Source of the DNA: [Actinobacillus] rossii
GTDB taxonomy: Bacteria > Pseudomonadota > Gammaproteobacteria > Enterobacterales > Pasteurellaceae
Length of the DNA: 64,000 bases
Assembly: GCA_900444965.1 (NCBI GenBank)
Contig: UFRQ01000003.1
Location: 1,178,001 to 1,242,000 of the forward strand
Direction of reading: 5' to 3'
The notes beneath the pieces were generated by a model. That model saw nothing but the letters and a program-made list of their open reading frames with translations, was not told where the DNA came from and did not search any database. Below are positions 21,918 to 31,366 of the stretch, in pieces (position 1 is the first letter of the stretch; the number at the start of each line of letters is the position of its first letter). The translations under genes and the position numbers were made by a program.

Positions 21918-23118
21918 TGTAGAAGATCAAACCTAATCTGACAGTCCCCGTTTAGAATTACCGTGTCTGTCAGATTAATTTGAGCTTAAATTCTTTTCTG
22001 CCCAAATCCCTTTTCCATCAAGTAATGTTGCCATCGGTGTTCTGCCACAACACATTTTTCCTTGATGTGTTCGATGGTGATTATAATACATTAACCACTC
22101 ATCTAAATCAGCTTGTAATGTCGCTAAATCCGTATATATTTTCTTCCTAAATGCGACTTGGTAAAATTCTTGTAAGATAGTCTTATGAAAACGTTCACAG
22201 ATACCATTCGTCTGTGGATGCTTCACTTTCGTTTTAGTATGCTCTATGTCATTTATCGCTAAATAAAGCTCATAATCATGATTTTCCACCTTGCCACAAT
22301 ATTCACTACCACGGTCGGTGAGAATACGCAACATCGGTAATCCTTGGGCTTCAAAGAACGGCAGGACTTTATCATTGAGCATATCTGCAGCGGCAATTGC
22401 GGTTTTCATTGTGTAGAGCTTTGCAAAAGCAACCTTGCTATAAGTATCAACAAATGTTTGCTGATAAATGCGTCCAACACCTTTTAAATTACCTACATAA
22501 AAGGTATCTTGTGAACCTAAATAGCCCGGATGAGCGGTTTCAATTTCTCCACTCGATATATCATCCTCTTTCTTACGTTCCAAGGCTTGGACTTGACTTT
22601 CATTTAGAATAATGCCTTTCTCAGCTACTTCTTTCTCTAGTGCATTTAAACGCTGTTTAAAGTTAGCAAGATTATGACGTAGCCAAATGGAACGAACACC
22701 ACCGGCTGAAACAAAAACACCTTGCTTGCGAAGTTCGTTACTCACTCGAACTTGTCCGTAAGCTGGAAAATCTAGGGCAAATTTTACAACAGCTTGCTCA
22801 ATGTGCTCGTCTACTCTATTTTTGATATTCGGTACCCGACGAGTTTGATTAAGTAATGCTTCAACACCGCCTTGCTCTACGGCTTGTTGATAGCGATAGA
22901 ATGTATCTCGGCTCATCCCCATCGCTTTGCAAGCTTGAGAAATGTTTCCGAGTTCTTCTGCTAAATTGAGTAAACCGGTCTTGTGTTTAATGAGCGGATT
23001 GTTAGAATAAAACATGAGAGTTTCCTTTTTTGTTTAGATTGAATTTTAGACACTCATATTCTAAACGGGAAACTCTCATTTTTATAATGATTTGTCAGAT
23101 CAAGTCTGATCTTCTACA
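21918..23118 (-). mobile_element. Intact IS481-family insertion sequence, 1201 bp
   Basis: The element runs from TGTAGAAGATCA to its inverted copy TGATCTTCTACA. The inverted ends continue imperfectly inward (ATCTGACA, then CCCGTTTAGAAT, in both). A 7-bp direct repeat ATTAAAT flanks it (21911-21917 and 23119-23125), a target duplication; a shared CA means it could be called as 9 bp. It carries one complete transposase gene on the minus strand. It splits the murA stop from the hairpin at 23131-23150. The intact ends and gene suggest a recent insertion. Confidence 0.9.
21975..23015 (-). CDS. IS481-family transposase
   Basis: The 346-residue protein has an N-terminal helix-turn-helix region (ISQACKAMGMSRDTFYRYQQ), a second HTH-like segment, and an rve integrase core with DDE residues in GSQDTFYVG, LTDRGSEYCG and NGICERFHKT. 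It ends with a typical YNHHRTHQGKMCCGRTP tail. The frame is complete and undamaged, so the element may still transpose. It is read opposite to murA. Confidence 0.93.
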   Translation of the reverse strand: MFYSNNPLIKHKTGLLNLAEELGNISQACKAMGMSRDTFYRYQQAVEQGGVEALLNQTRRVPNIKNRVDEHIEQAVVKFALDFPAYGQVRVSNELRKQGVFVSAGGVRSIWLRHNLANFKQRLNALEKEVAEKGIILNESQVQALERKKEDDISSGEIETAHPGYLGSQDTFYVGNLKGVGRIYQQTFVDTYSKVAFAKLYTMKTAIAAADMLNDKVLPFFEAQGLPMLRILTDRGSEYCGKVENHDYELYLAINDIEHTKTKVKHPQTNGICERFHKTILQEFYQVAFRKKIYTDLATLQADLDEWLMYYNHHRTHQGKMCCGRTPMATLLDGKGIWAEKNLSSN

Positions 23119-23128
23119 ATTAAATAGA

Positions 23129-23156
23129 AATGGCGGAATTCACTCCGCCATTTTTT
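23129..23156. terminator. Hairpin downstream of yggS, formerly likely also of murA
   Basis: The 7-bp stem TGGCGGA/TCCGCCA (23131-23137 and 23144-23150) is followed by six T on the plus strand; on the minus strand the run is TTTCTATTTA. It lies between the IS and the yggS stop. Removing the IS would put it about 20 bases after the murA stop. Confidence 0.75.
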
Positions 23157-23162
23157 CTATTA

Positions 23163-23861
23163 TTATGAATAATCCCGTTTCCCAAAGATTGCCGTACCAA
23201 TTCTCACCATTGTCGTACCGCAAGTAATTGCAGTTTCCATATCATCAGTCATACCCATTGATAGTGTATCAATAGGTTGATGTGGAAATGCGGCTTTTAA
23301 TTCTTCAAATAAGCTTTTCATTGTATTAAATGCTTTTTCTTGCTCCGCGAGATTATCTGTCGGTGCGGGAATTGCCATAAGCCCACGTAAACACAAGTGC
23401 GGTAGATTTTCGATGTGTTTAGCCAGCATTAACATCTCTTGGGGCGGAATACCCGATTTACTTGATTCATCACTGATATTAATTTGAATTAGTACATTTA
23501 ATGGTGCTTTATGTCTTGGTCGTTGTTCGTTTAAACGATCCGCAATTTTTGCACGATCAATGGTTTGCATCCAATCGAAATGCTCGGCAACTAGACGGGT
23601 TTTATTTGATTGTAATGGTCCAATAAAATGCCACTCTAGCTCAGGATGTTTGTCAGCAAAATATTGAATCTTTTCTATCCCTTCTTGCACATAATTCTCA
23701 CCAAATGCATGTTGTCCTGCATCAATTGCCGATTGAATATCTTCTACAGGCTTAGTTTTTGAAACAGCTAATAATTTGACCGCACTTTGTGGACGTCCTG
23801 CTTTTTGGCAAGCTGTCTGGATTTGTTGATGAATGGAAGTTAAGTTATCTTTTATTTGCAT
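23163..23861 (-). CDS. PLP-homeostasis protein YggS (PLPBP/COG0325)
   Basis: A 232-residue alanine-racemase-fold protein without catalytic activity that binds pyridoxal 5'-phosphate and affects PLP and amino-acid balance. The PLP lysine is in LLAVSKTKPVEDIQ near the N-terminus. Other family motifs are FGENYVQEG, EWHFIGPLQSNK and LSMGMTDDMETAI. The gene is convergent with murA and divergent from sodC. Two uptake signals fall inside it. Confidence 0.94.
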   Translation of the reverse strand: MQIKDNLTSIHQQIQTACQKAGRPQSAVKLLAVSKTKPVEDIQSAIDAGQHAFGENYVQEGIEKIQYFADKHPELEWHFIGPLQSNKTRLVAEHFDWMQTIDRAKIADRLNEQRPRHKAPLNVLIQINISDESSKSGIPPQEMLMLAKHIENLPHLCLRGLMAIPAPTDNLAEQEKAFNTMKSLFEELKAAFPHQPIDTLSMGMTDDMETAITCGTTMVRIGTAIFGKRDYS

Positions 23862-23955
23862 AATTGTTAATTTATCTTTATATTTAAGTTGTCCCGAAAG
23901 GGATGTATTTTAGCTCAATTATACTCTGACGAGTAGATAAACAAATAGGTAACTT

Positions 23956-24504
23956 ATGAAAAAAGCACTTTTAGCACTCGCTTTAGTTGCAGCAACAGGT
24001 ACAGCAGTTGCACAAATGGATAAGCCAAATACAGCAGAAAGCTTAAAAATTAGCGTGCAATTATTAGATCCTGTCAAAGGTAATCAAGATGTAGGTTTTG
24101 TGTCTGTCACAGAATCAAAATATGGTTTAGTGTTTACGCCTGAATTAAAAGGTTTAACCGCAGGTGTTCACGGTTTCCATATTCATGAGAACCCAAGCTG
24201 TGATGCTAAAGAAAAAGACGGTAAATTAACCGCTGGTTTAGCTGCAGGTGGTCACTGAAATCCTAATGGTGCCAAAGCGCATGGTTTTCCATGGTCTGAT
24301 GAAGCGCATTTAGGCGATTTACCCGCGCTTTATGTGGATGCAGAAGGTCATGCGACTCATCCAGTATTAGCACCACGTTTAAAATCATTAGCGGATATTA
24401 AAGGCCGTTCAATTATGATTCATGCTGGTGGTGACAACCATTCTGATGAACCAAAACCATTAGGCGGTGGCGGTGCAAGAATGGCTTGTGGCGTCATAAA
24501 ATAA
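23956..24504 (+). pseudogene. sodC: Cu,Zn superoxide dismutase, interrupted by one TGA codon
   Basis: The frame encodes a periplasmic Cu,Zn superoxide dismutase with a Sec signal peptide (cut near TAVAQ). Copper ligands are seen in [14 protein letters not shown]. It stops at TGA 24256-24258 right after AAGGH and then reads on in the same frame ([24 protein letters not shown] ending [13 protein letters not shown]) to TAA at 24502. Bacterial SodC normally has Trp (TGG) after GGH, so a single G-to-A change explains the stop. The downstream half keeps the zinc ligands, the disulfide cysteine and the HAGGDNHSD segment. There is no further damage. The first 100 residues alone would lack most metal ligands. 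Confidence 0.9.
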
Positions 24505-24520
24505 GATAAATAGATTAAAA

Positions 24521-24553
24521 TAAGCATGAAAATCAAACTTCATGCTTATTTTT
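24521..24553 (+). terminator. Terminator of sodC
   Basis: A perfect 9-bp stem AAGCATGAA/TTCATGCTT (24522-24530 and 24539-24547) is followed by a run of T. It closes the sodC transcript ahead of the thr promoter. Confidence 0.88.
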
Positions 24554-24564
24554 TTATTTTCTAT

Positions 24565-24593
24565 TTGACAACTACACAAAATCTAGGTATTTA
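24565..24593 (+). promoter_or_regulatory. Sigma-70 promoter of the thr operon
   Basis: A consensus TTGACA at 24565-24570 is followed, after a 17-base spacer, by TATTTA at 24588-24593. It lies 31 bases before the thrL start. Confidence 0.75.
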
Positions 24594-24624
24594 TAACAGC
24601 ATTAGTTTCAATAAAGAAAACACT

Positions 24625-24693
24625 ATGAATTTTAACCGCACTTTAACTACCACCATTATTATGATTACCATGACGTTGTCTGTGGCGGGTTAG
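24625..24693 (+). CDS. thrL: thr operon leader peptide
   Basis: A 22-residue open frame, MNFNRTLTTTIIMITMTLSVAG, precedes thrA. It has six Thr and three Ile codons, the regulatory amino acids of this operon, and ends next to an attenuator hairpin. By analogy with E. coli, ribosome stalling when charged tRNA-Thr or tRNA-Ile is low would favour read-through into thrA. The uptake signal ACCGCACTT is built into the Asn-Arg-Thr-Leu codons. It is too short for ordinary gene finders. Confidence 0.82.
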   Translation: MNFNRTLTTTIIMITMTLSVAG

Positions 24694-24716
24694 TGCGAAC
24701 AAAAGAATACCAAGAG

Positions 24717-24741
24717 ACCCGCACTTAAGCGGGTTTTTTTA
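24717..24741 (+). terminator. thr operon attenuator
   Basis: The hairpin ACCCGC-ACTTAA-GCGGGT is followed by seven T. The same GCGGGT occurs upstream at the end of thrL (24685-24690) and can pair with ACCCGC, giving a competing antiterminator. This matches transcription attenuation. Confidence 0.83.
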
Positions 24742-24786
24742 TATGCCGATTTAGCAAACTCAACAAATTTTAAGAAGGAAAACATT

Positions 24787-27243
24787 ATGCGTGTACTAAA
24801 ATTTGGTGGCACATCGCTTGCCAATCCAGAACGCTTTTTACAAGCCGCAGAGCTGATTGAAAAAGCCCATTTAGAAGAACAAGCGGCAGGTGTACTTTCA
24901 GCACCTGCAAAAATCACAAATCATCTCGTTGCGCTTTCTGAGAAAGCCAGTCAAAATCAACCAACCGATACTCATTTCAATGAAGCTGTAGAAATCTTCT
25001 ACAATATTATCAATGGATTACACGCAAAAAATAATAACTTTGATTTAGCCGGTACAAAAGCATTAATTGATGCTGAATTTGATCAAATTGCAGGATTGTT
25101 AGATGAAATTCGTGCGTCAGGAAAAGTCGAAGATGCGGTTAAAGCAACGATTGACTGTCGAGGTGAAAAATTATCGATTGCGATGATGAAATCGTGGTTT
25201 GAAGCTTGTGGATATGAAGTCACAGTCGTAAATCCAGTGGAAAAATTGTTAGCACATGGCACCTATTTAGAAAGTAGTGTTGATATCGTAGAATCCACAA
25301 AACGTGTGAATGCCGGTTCAATTCCAAAACAAAATGTTGTGTTAATGGCAGGATTTACTGCGGGCAATGAAAAAGGGGAATTAGTTTTATTAGGCCGTAA
25401 TGGGTCGGATTACTCAGCAGCTTGCTTGGCAGCTTGTTTGGGTGCTAGTGTCTGTGAAATTTGGACGGATGTAGATGGCGTATTTACTTGTGATCCACGT
25501 TTAGTCGCAGATGCGCGTTTATTACCTCATCTTTCCTATCGTGAAGCGATGGAACTTTCTTACTTCGGTGCAAAAGTGATTCACCCACGTACAATTGGGC
25601 CATTAGTTCAAAACAATATCCCTTGTTTAATTAAAAATACAGGCAATCCAACTGCAGCAGGTTCTGTGATTGATGGCGATGAAAATGCCACAGAAGAACT
25701 GCAAGTCAAAGGCATTACAAACTTGGATAACGTGTCAATGTTTAATGTATCGGGTTCTGGAATGCAAGGTATGGTAGGAATGGCTGCGCGTGTGTTCTCA
25801 ACGATGTCAAAAGCGGGGATTTCTGTCATTTTGATTACACAATCTTCATCAGAATACAGTATTAGTTTCTGTGTACCAGCTAAATCGACAGAACGCGCTT
25901 TAACAGTTTTAAATGCGGAGTTTGCGCATGAATTACAAACAGGCGATTTAGATCCCGTTGATATTATTCGAGAATTATCGATTGTGTCGGTAGTCGGCGA
26001 CGGTATGCGCTCAGCAAAAGGAATTGCAGCACGTTTCTTCTCATCACTCGCTCAAGCCAATATCAGCATTGTTGCGATTGCACAGGGTTCATCAGAACGT
26101 TCTATTTCTGCTGTAGTACCAATGAATAAAGCGATTGAAGCAGTAAAAGCAACACATCAAGGATTATTTAATAATAAAAAGTCCATTGACGTCTTCCTTG
26201 TTGGCGTAGGCGGCGTTGGTGGTGCTTTAATTGAGCAAATAAAACGCCAAAAAGAATTTTTAGCTAAGAAAGATATTGAAATTCGTGTTTGTGCCTTAGC
26301 AAATGCCGATCAAATGTTGTTGAATGAAAACGGCTTAAATTTAGATAACTGGAAAGAAGATTTAGAGAATGCGATTCAGCCGTCAGATTTTGATGTATTA
26401 CTCTCGTTCATTAAGTTACACCATGTTGTGAACCCTGTATTTGTGGATTGTACCGCAGCGCAGTCTGTATCAAATCTTTACGTAAGAGCATTACGCGAAG
26501 GATTTCATGTTGTTACGCCAAATAAGAAAGCAAACACAGGCAGCTTTGCGTATTATCAAGAATTGCGTCAAGCTGCTCGCCAAGGTCGCCATAAATTTTT
26601 ATACGAAACTAATGTCGGAGCCGGTTTGCCAGTTATTGAAAATCTCCAAAACTTATTAGCGGCGGGCGATGAAGTCGAAAAATTCGAAGGGATTTTATCA
26701 GGATCCTTATCCTTTATTTTCGGTAAATTAGAAGAAGGATTAACGTTATCTCAAGCGACCTTTATAGCTAAAGAAAAAGGCTTTACAGAACCTGATCCGC
26801 GTGATGATTTATCTGGCGCTGATGTGGCACGTAAATTGTTGATTCTTGCCCGTGAAACTGGGCTGCCATTAGAATTTGATGATATTGAAGTGGAAGGCGT
26901 ATTGCCGAAAGGTTTTTCTGAAGGTTTGAGTAAAGAAGAATTTTTGAAAATCTTACCAGAAGTCGATGCTGAATTTAGTCAACGTGTGGAAAAAGCCAAA
27001 GCAGAAGGCAAAGTCTTGCGTTATGTTGGCTCGATTAATGGCAGCAAATGCCGTGTGGCAATTGAAGCGGTAGATGAAAATCATCCACTCTATAAAGTGA
27101 AAGACGGCGAAAATGCCCTTGCTTTCTCCACACGTTATTACAGCCCAATTCCATTGTTGTTACGTGGTTATGGTGCAGGTACAGACGTCACAGCCGCCGG
27201 AATCTTTGCAGATATTCTCCGCACTTTACAAGGAGGCGCGTAA
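24787..27243 (+). CDS. thrA: Bifunctional aspartokinase I / homoserine dehydrogenase I
   Basis: ThrA phosphorylates aspartate and later reduces aspartate semialdehyde to homoserine. The 818 residues carry an N-terminal kinase ([13 protein letters not shown]), two ACT domains in the middle (around [11 protein letters not shown] and [11 protein letters not shown]), and a C-terminal NAD(P)-binding dehydrogenase ([15 protein letters not shown], later [12 protein letters not shown]). Length is the same as in E. coli. It follows the thrL attenuator and its stop overlaps the thrB start by one base. Confidence 0.97.
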   Translation: MRVLKFGGTSLANPERFLQAAELIEKAHLEEQAAGVLSAPAKITNHLVALSEKASQNQPTDTHFNEAVEIFYNIINGLHAKNNNFDLAGTKALIDAEFDQIAGLLDEIRASGKVEDAVKATIDCRGEKLSIAMMKSWFEACGYEVTVVNPVEKLLAHGTYLESSVDIVESTKRVNAGSIPKQNVVLMAGFTAGNEKGELVLLGRNGSDYSAACLAACLGASVCEIWTDVDGVFTCDPRLVADARLLPHLSYREAMELSYFGAKVIHPRTIGPLVQNNIPCLIKNTGNPTAAGSVIDGDENATEELQVKGITNLDNVSMFNVSGSGMQGMVGMAARVFSTMSKAGISVILITQSSSEYSISFCVPAKSTERALTVLNAEFAHELQTGDLDPVDIIRELSIVSVVGDGMRSAKGIAARFFSSLAQANISIVAIAQGSSERSISAVVPMNKAIEAVKATHQGLFNNKKSIDVFLVGVGGVGGALIEQIKRQKEFLAKKDIEIRVCALANADQMLLNENGLNLDNWKEDLENAIQPSDFDVLLSFIKLHHVVNPVFVDCTAAQSVSNLYVRALREGFHVVTPNKKANTGSFAYYQELRQAARQGRHKFLYETNVGAGLPVIENLQNLLAAGDEVEKFEGILSGSLSFIFGKLEEGLTLSQATFIAKEKGFTEPDPRDDLSGADVARKLLILARETGLPLEFDDIEVEGVLPKGFSEGLSKEEFLKILPEVDAEFSQRVEKAKAEGKVLRYVGSINGSKCRVAIEAVDENHPLYKVKDGENALAFSTRYYSPIPLLLRGYGAGTDVTAAGIFADILRTLQGGA

Positions 27244-28190
27244 TGAGTTTGCGTATTTATGCGCCTGCATCAAGCGCTAACATCAGTGTGGGCTTTGACA
27301 CACTCGGTGCCGCGATTTCGCCTATTGATGGTTCTTTACTTGGCGATGTGGTACAAATTGATGAAATCGCTAGTGGTTTTGAGCTTGAAAATGCTGGATA
27401 TTTTGTGCGTAAATTGCCAAAAGAACCACAAAAGAATATTGTCTATCAAGCCTATGTGTTATTTAGCGAACGCTTGAAATTACGTGGTGGCCAAATTAAA
27501 CCATTACGTTTAACTCTTGAAAAAAATATGCCAATTGGTTCAGGGCTAGGTTCAAGTGCTTGCTCAATTGTGGCAGCGTTGGTGGCTCTTAACCAATATC
27601 ACGATGAACCTTTTTCTAAAATGGAATTATTAGAAATGATGGGAGAATTAGAAGGGCGAATTTCAGGTTCTATTCATTATGATAACGTTGCGCCTTGTTA
27701 TTTGGGCGGTGTGCAATTAATGGTGGAAAGCCTTGGTAATATTAGCCAAACTTTACCGTTTTTTGATAACTGGTATTGGGTATTGTCTTACCCTGGTATT
27801 GAAGTTTCAACCGCAGAAGCTAGAGCTATTTTGCCGAAAAGTTATACTCGCCAAGATGTGATAGCCCATGGTCGTCATTTGGGCAGTTTTGTACATGCTT
27901 GCCATACTCATCAAGAAGTCTTAGCGGCATTAATGATGCAAGATGTGATTGCGGAGCCTTATCGTGCACAGTTGTTACCAAACTTTGCGGAAGTGAAACA
28001 AGCGACCCGTGATTTAGGCGCGCTGGCAAGTGGTATTTCGGGTTCTGGTCCAACGATGTTTAGCATTGCTCCGGACTTGCAAACCGCGATGAAAATTGAG
28101 CATTATCTTGAAAATCATTATCTGCAAAATAACGAAGGTTTTGTGCACATTTGTAAAGTGGATAATGCAGGCGCACGTAAATTAGCGTAA
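27243..28190 (+). CDS. thrB: Homoserine kinase
   Basis: ThrB phosphorylates homoserine. The 315-residue GHMP kinase has the ATP loop [17 protein letters not shown] and the C-terminal [11 protein letters not shown] motif. TAATG couples it to thrA. An inverted uptake-signal pair lies between it and thrC, so thrC translation depends on its own ribosome site. Confidence 0.96.
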   Translation: MSLRIYAPASSANISVGFDTLGAAISPIDGSLLGDVVQIDEIASGFELENAGYFVRKLPKEPQKNIVYQAYVLFSERLKLRGGQIKPLRLTLEKNMPIGSGLGSSACSIVAALVALNQYHDEPFSKMELLEMMGELEGRISGSIHYDNVAPCYLGGVQLMVESLGNISQTLPFFDNWYWVLSYPGIEVSTAEARAILPKSYTRQDVIAHGRHLGSFVHACHTHQEVLAALMMQDVIAEPYRAQLLPNFAEVKQATRDLGALASGISGSGPTMFSIAPDLQTAMKIEHYLENHYLQNNEGFVHICKVDNAGARKLA

Positions 28191-28206
28191 AATATGCCCA
28201 AATTTA

Positions 28207-28231
28207 ACCGCACTTTACATCAAAGTGCGGT
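28207..28231 (+). repeat. Inverted USS pair in the thrB-thrC gap
   Basis: ACCGCACTT at 28207-28215 and AAGTGCGGT at 28223-28231 form a hairpin of at least 9 bp with a short loop. The following CTGTTTTAGC is a weak T-tract. It could reduce but probably not stop transcription into thrC. Confidence 0.8.
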
Positions 28232-28259
28232 CTGTTTTAGCAAAGATTGGAAGGCAAAT

Positions 28260-29534
28260 ATGAATTTATACAATATCAAGCACCCTGAAGAACAAGTTAA
28301 CTTCGCGCAAGCGGTGCGCCAAGGGTTAGGTAAAGACCAAGGTTTATTTTTTCCGCAAATTATCCCAACCTTAGAAAATATCGACGAATTATTGGCGCTA
28401 CCTTTAGTTGAGCGCAGTCAGAAAATTTTAGGCGCAATTATCGGGGATGAAATCCCAACAGATAAATTAAATGCGATGGTAAAAAACGCCTTTACTTTCC
28501 CGGCACCAGTAGAAAAAGTCGAAGAGGGCGTTTATGCCCTTGAGTTGTTCCATGGTCCAACCTTGGCTTTTAAAGACTTTGGCGGTCGTTTTATGGCTCA
28601 AGCGTTAGCCGCTGTGCGTGGAGACGGCAAAATTACCATTTTAACCGCCACATCAGGTGACACCGGTGCGGCAGTGGCGCACGCGTTTTATGGCTTGGAA
28701 AATATTGATGTGGTAATTTTGTATCCAAAAGGCAAAATTAGCCCATTACAAGAAAAATTATTCTGTACTTTAGGTGGTAATATTCGCACTGTGGCGATTA
28801 ATGCAGATTTTGATGCATGCCAAGCTTTAGTGAAACAAGCTTTCGATGATGCGGAATTACGCCAAGCTATTGGTTTAAACTCGGCTAACTCCATCAATAT
28901 CAGCCGTCTATTGGCACAAATTTGTTATTACTTTGAAGCTGCAGCACAATTAAGTCCAGCTGAACGCCAAAATTTAGTGGTTTCGGTGCCAAGCGGTAAC
29001 TTTGGTAATCTAACCGCAGGTTTAATCGCCAAAACCTTAGGTTTGCCGATCAAACGCTTTATCGCCTCAACTAACGCTAACGACACGGTTCCGCGTTATT
29101 TGAAATCAGGCGAATGGTCGCCAAACGCTACCGTTGCCACCCTTTCTAACGCCATGGATGTAAGCCGTCCGAACAACTGGCCGCGCGTGGAAGCGTTGTT
29201 TAAACGCAATGGATGGGCGTTATCTGAGCTAGGTGCGGGTGCATTAACTGACGTCGAAACAGAAGACGCATTAAAAGTACAATATGCCAAAGGCTATTTG
29301 TGTGAACCTCACGGTGCGATTGCTTATCAAGTATTAAAAGATCAATTACAAGCTGGCGAGACAGGCTTATTCCTTTGCACTGCACACCCTGCGAAATTTA
29401 AAGAAAGCGTTGAGCGTATTTTAAATATCGAATTACCATTGCCGGAGGCTTTGGATAAACACAATAAATTACCATTGCTTTCAGACGAAATGGACGCAGA
29501 TTTTGCACAATTACGTGCTTATTTGTTGAAATAA
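28260..29534 (+). CDS. thrC: Threonine synthase
   Basis: ThrC is a PLP enzyme that converts O-phosphohomoserine to threonine. The start is set at 28260 (MNLYNIKHPEEQVNF), with GGAAGG upstream and 424 residues, close to E. coli's 428; the open frame back to 28194 runs through the uptake-signal hairpin and is not conserved. The PLP lysine lies in GPTLAFKDFGGRFMAQ, and the phosphate-binding loop is SVPSGNFGNLTAGL. It is the last gene of the operon and is followed by a strong hairpin. Confidence 0.95.
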   Translation: MNLYNIKHPEEQVNFAQAVRQGLGKDQGLFFPQIIPTLENIDELLALPLVERSQKILGAIIGDEIPTDKLNAMVKNAFTFPAPVEKVEEGVYALELFHGPTLAFKDFGGRFMAQALAAVRGDGKITILTATSGDTGAAVAHAFYGLENIDVVILYPKGKISPLQEKLFCTLGGNIRTVAINADFDACQALVKQAFDDAELRQAIGLNSANSINISRLLAQICYYFEAAAQLSPAERQNLVVSVPSGNFGNLTAGLIAKTLGLPIKRFIASTNANDTVPRYLKSGEWSPNATVATLSNAMDVSRPNNWPRVEALFKRNGWALSELGAGALTDVETEDALKVQYAKGYLCEPHGAIAYQVLKDQLQAGETGLFLCTAHPAKFKESVERILNIELPLPEALDKHNKLPLLSDEMDADFAQLRAYLLK

Positions 29535-29544
29535 TCAAACATAA

Positions 29545-29573
29545 CGGGTGGGCTTGCCCCACCTTTTTTATTA
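29545..29573 (+). terminator. Terminator of the thr operon
   Basis: The stem GGGTGGG/CCCCACC (one G-C mismatch tolerated by sliding) with a CTTG loop and a following T-tract lies just after the thrC stop. Confidence 0.85.
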
Positions 29574-29583
29574 AGGAATTTTT

Positions 29584-29931
29584 ATGATCATCGTTTACGG
29601 CATTAAAAACTGCGACACCGTGAAAAAAGCCCTTAAATGGCTTGCGGATCATCATATCGAACACAAACTTCACGATTACCGCGTGGATGGCTTAGACCCG
29701 AATTTTTTAATTCAAGCTGAAAATCAATTTGGGTGGGAAAACTTGGTGAATAAACGTAGCACCACGTGGCGTAATCTTGATGAGAATATCAAAAAAACAC
29801 TCGACAAACCGACCGCACTTCGTGTTTTAGCGGAGCAACCAACACTCATCAAACGACCGATTATCTTGCAAAATCACATCGCATTGATTGGGTTTAATGA
29901 AAAAGACTATGCAGAAACGCTGGGTGCGTAA
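29584..29931 (+). CDS. ArsC/Spx-family protein YffB
   Basis: A 115-residue thioredoxin-fold protein of the YffB branch of the ArsC family. A single N-terminal cysteine lies in YGIKNCDTVKKAL, and the family's RSTTWR and LIKRPIIL segments follow. Arsenate reduction is not expected for this branch; a glutathione-dependent reductase role has been suggested but is unproven. Its neighbour dapE is also the neighbour of yffB in E. coli, which supports orthology. Its end overlaps the next small gene. Confidence 0.88.
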   Translation: MIIVYGIKNCDTVKKALKWLADHHIEHKLHDYRVDGLDPNFLIQAENQFGWENLVNKRSTTWRNLDENIKKTLDKPTALRVLAEQPTLIKRPIILQNHIALIGFNEKDYAETLGA

Positions 29932-30238
29932 AATTACTCGTTCATTATTTTGGTTATGTTGTATTAATGCCATCATTGCGTTACCCCTAGCCTATTTATC
30001 ATTGGATTTTGCTTATCCTAATGTTCATGAATATATTGAATATGGTTGGTGTGACGCGACATTAACCGCGGAGCAATGTGATAAGAGCATTACGCCATGG
30101 AGAATTTTCTTTCATAGTTTTTGTGTTATTTGGCTTTGTTTCACCAGTTTCGGCTTAGTGATACTCTCAGTGATAAGTGGTATTGGGTTTATTGTAAAAT
30201 TTATCACCACACATTATTTCTCTTGGAAAAATCAATGA
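29897..30238 (+). CDS. Small membrane protein between yffB and dapE, function unknown
   Basis: A protein of about 113 residues with two long hydrophobic segments (roughly residues 15-35 and 72-100) and a short hydrophilic loop containing two cysteines ([13 protein letters not shown]). I take the ATG at 29897 (MKKTMQKRW); another ATG at 29909 is possible. Its first 35 bases lie inside the yffB 3' end and its stop overlaps the dapE ATG (ATGA). This tight packing argues that it is real and co-expressed. I do not recognise a family with known function. Confidence 0.75.
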   Translation: MKKTMQKRWVRKITRSLFWLCCINAIIALPLAYLSLDFAYPNVHEYIEYGWCDATLTAEQCDKSITPWRIFFHSFCVIWLCFTSFGLVILSVISGIGFIVKFITTHYFSWKNQ

Positions 30239-31365
30239 AAAACGAAATTATCAATCTTGCACAAAATTTAATTCGCCGTCCGTCTATTTCCCCTGATGAC
30301 CAAGGTTGTCAACAAATGATCGCAGAACGTTTGGCTGCTTTAGGCTTTGAAATCGAATGGATGAATTTTGGTGAAGCCACCAATTTATGGGCAAAACACG
30401 GATCAACCAAGCCTTTAGTGGCATTTGCAGGGCATACGGATGTGGTGCCAACCGGGGATGAAAGCCAATGGCAATATCCACCTTTTAACGCAGAAATTGT
30501 TGGCGATATGCTTTATGGGCGTGGGGCGGCAGATATGAAAGGCTCCCTTGCAGCGATGATTATGGCAGCGGAAGAATATGTCAAAACCAATCCTAATCAC
30601 CAAGGCACCATTGCGTTTTTGATTACCTCTGATGAAGAAGCCGCGGCTAAAGATGGCACAACGAAAGTGGTGGATGCCTTAATGGCACGTGGCGAGTTGA
30701 TTGATTATTGCATGGTCGGCGAGCCGTCAAGCAGCCAAACTCTTGGCGATATTGTGAAAAACGGTCGCCGTGGCTCGATCACAGGTAATCTTTATATTCA
30801 AGGCATTCAAGGACACGTGGCGTATCCGCATTTGGCAGAAAACCCTGTACATAAAGCGGCGCCGTTTTTAATGGAATTGACCCAATATCAATGGGATAAG
30901 GGCAACGAATTTTTCCCACCAACCAGTTTACAAATCGCCAATATTCAAGCCGGAACAGGGAGTAATAACGTGATTCCGGGGGAACTTTATGTGCAATTTA
31001 ATTTGCGTTATTGCACCGAAGTGACTGATGAAATTATCAAAAATAAAGTCGCGGAAATGCTACAAAAATACGGTTTAACCTACCGTATTGAATGGAATTT
31101 GTCGGGCAAACCGTTCTTAACTAAACCAAATAAATTAGTGAAAGCGGTGGTGGATAGTCTTGAGCAAATTGTCGGCATTACGCCAAAATTAGACACAGGA
31201 GGCGGCACGTCTGATGCCCGTTTTATCGCTTTAATGGGTGGTGAAGTAGTGGAATTAGGACCGCTGAACGCTACGATCCACAAAGTAAATGAATGTGTCA
31301 GCGTGACCGATTTAGCCACTCTTGGCGATGTATACAAACAAATGTTAGTAAATTTATTGGATTAA
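30235..31365 (+). CDS. dapE: Succinyl-diaminopimelate desuccinylase
   Basis: DapE, an M20 zinc peptidase-fold enzyme, hydrolyses N-succinyl-LL-diaminopimelate to supply diaminopimelate and lysine. The start at 30235 ([20 protein letters not shown]) gives 376 residues and overlaps the preceding stop. Metal ligands are in [22 protein letters not shown] and the catalytic [12 protein letters not shown]. The C-terminus has [13 protein letters not shown] and the final histidine in NATIHKVNE. The next gene starts one base after its stop. Confidence 0.96.
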   Translation: MKNEIINLAQNLIRRPSISPDDQGCQQMIAERLAALGFEIEWMNFGEATNLWAKHGSTKPLVAFAGHTDVVPTGDESQWQYPPFNAEIVGDMLYGRGAADMKGSLAAMIMAAEEYVKTNPNHQGTIAFLITSDEEAAAKDGTTKVVDALMARGELIDYCMVGEPSSSQTLGDIVKNGRRGSITGNLYIQGIQGHVAYPHLAENPVHKAAPFLMELTQYQWDKGNEFFPPTSLQIANIQAGTGSNNVIPGELYVQFNLRYCTEVTDEIIKNKVAEMLQKYGLTYRIEWNLSGKPFLTKPNKLVKAVVDSLEQIVGITPKLDTGGGTSDARFIALMGGEVVELGPLNATIHKVNECVSVTDLATLGDVYKQMLVNLLD

Positions 31366-31366
31366 T

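Noticed and set aside
24253..24261. Selenocysteine or programmed read-through at the sodC TGA
   Set aside because: The expected residue is Trp, SodC has no known selenocysteine form, and no SECIS-like hairpin is evident directly after the TGA. A point mutation is simpler.
29584..29931. Arsenate reductase (ArsC)
   Set aside because: No ars genes are nearby, and the sequence and dapE linkage match the YffB branch, for which arsenate reduction is not expected.
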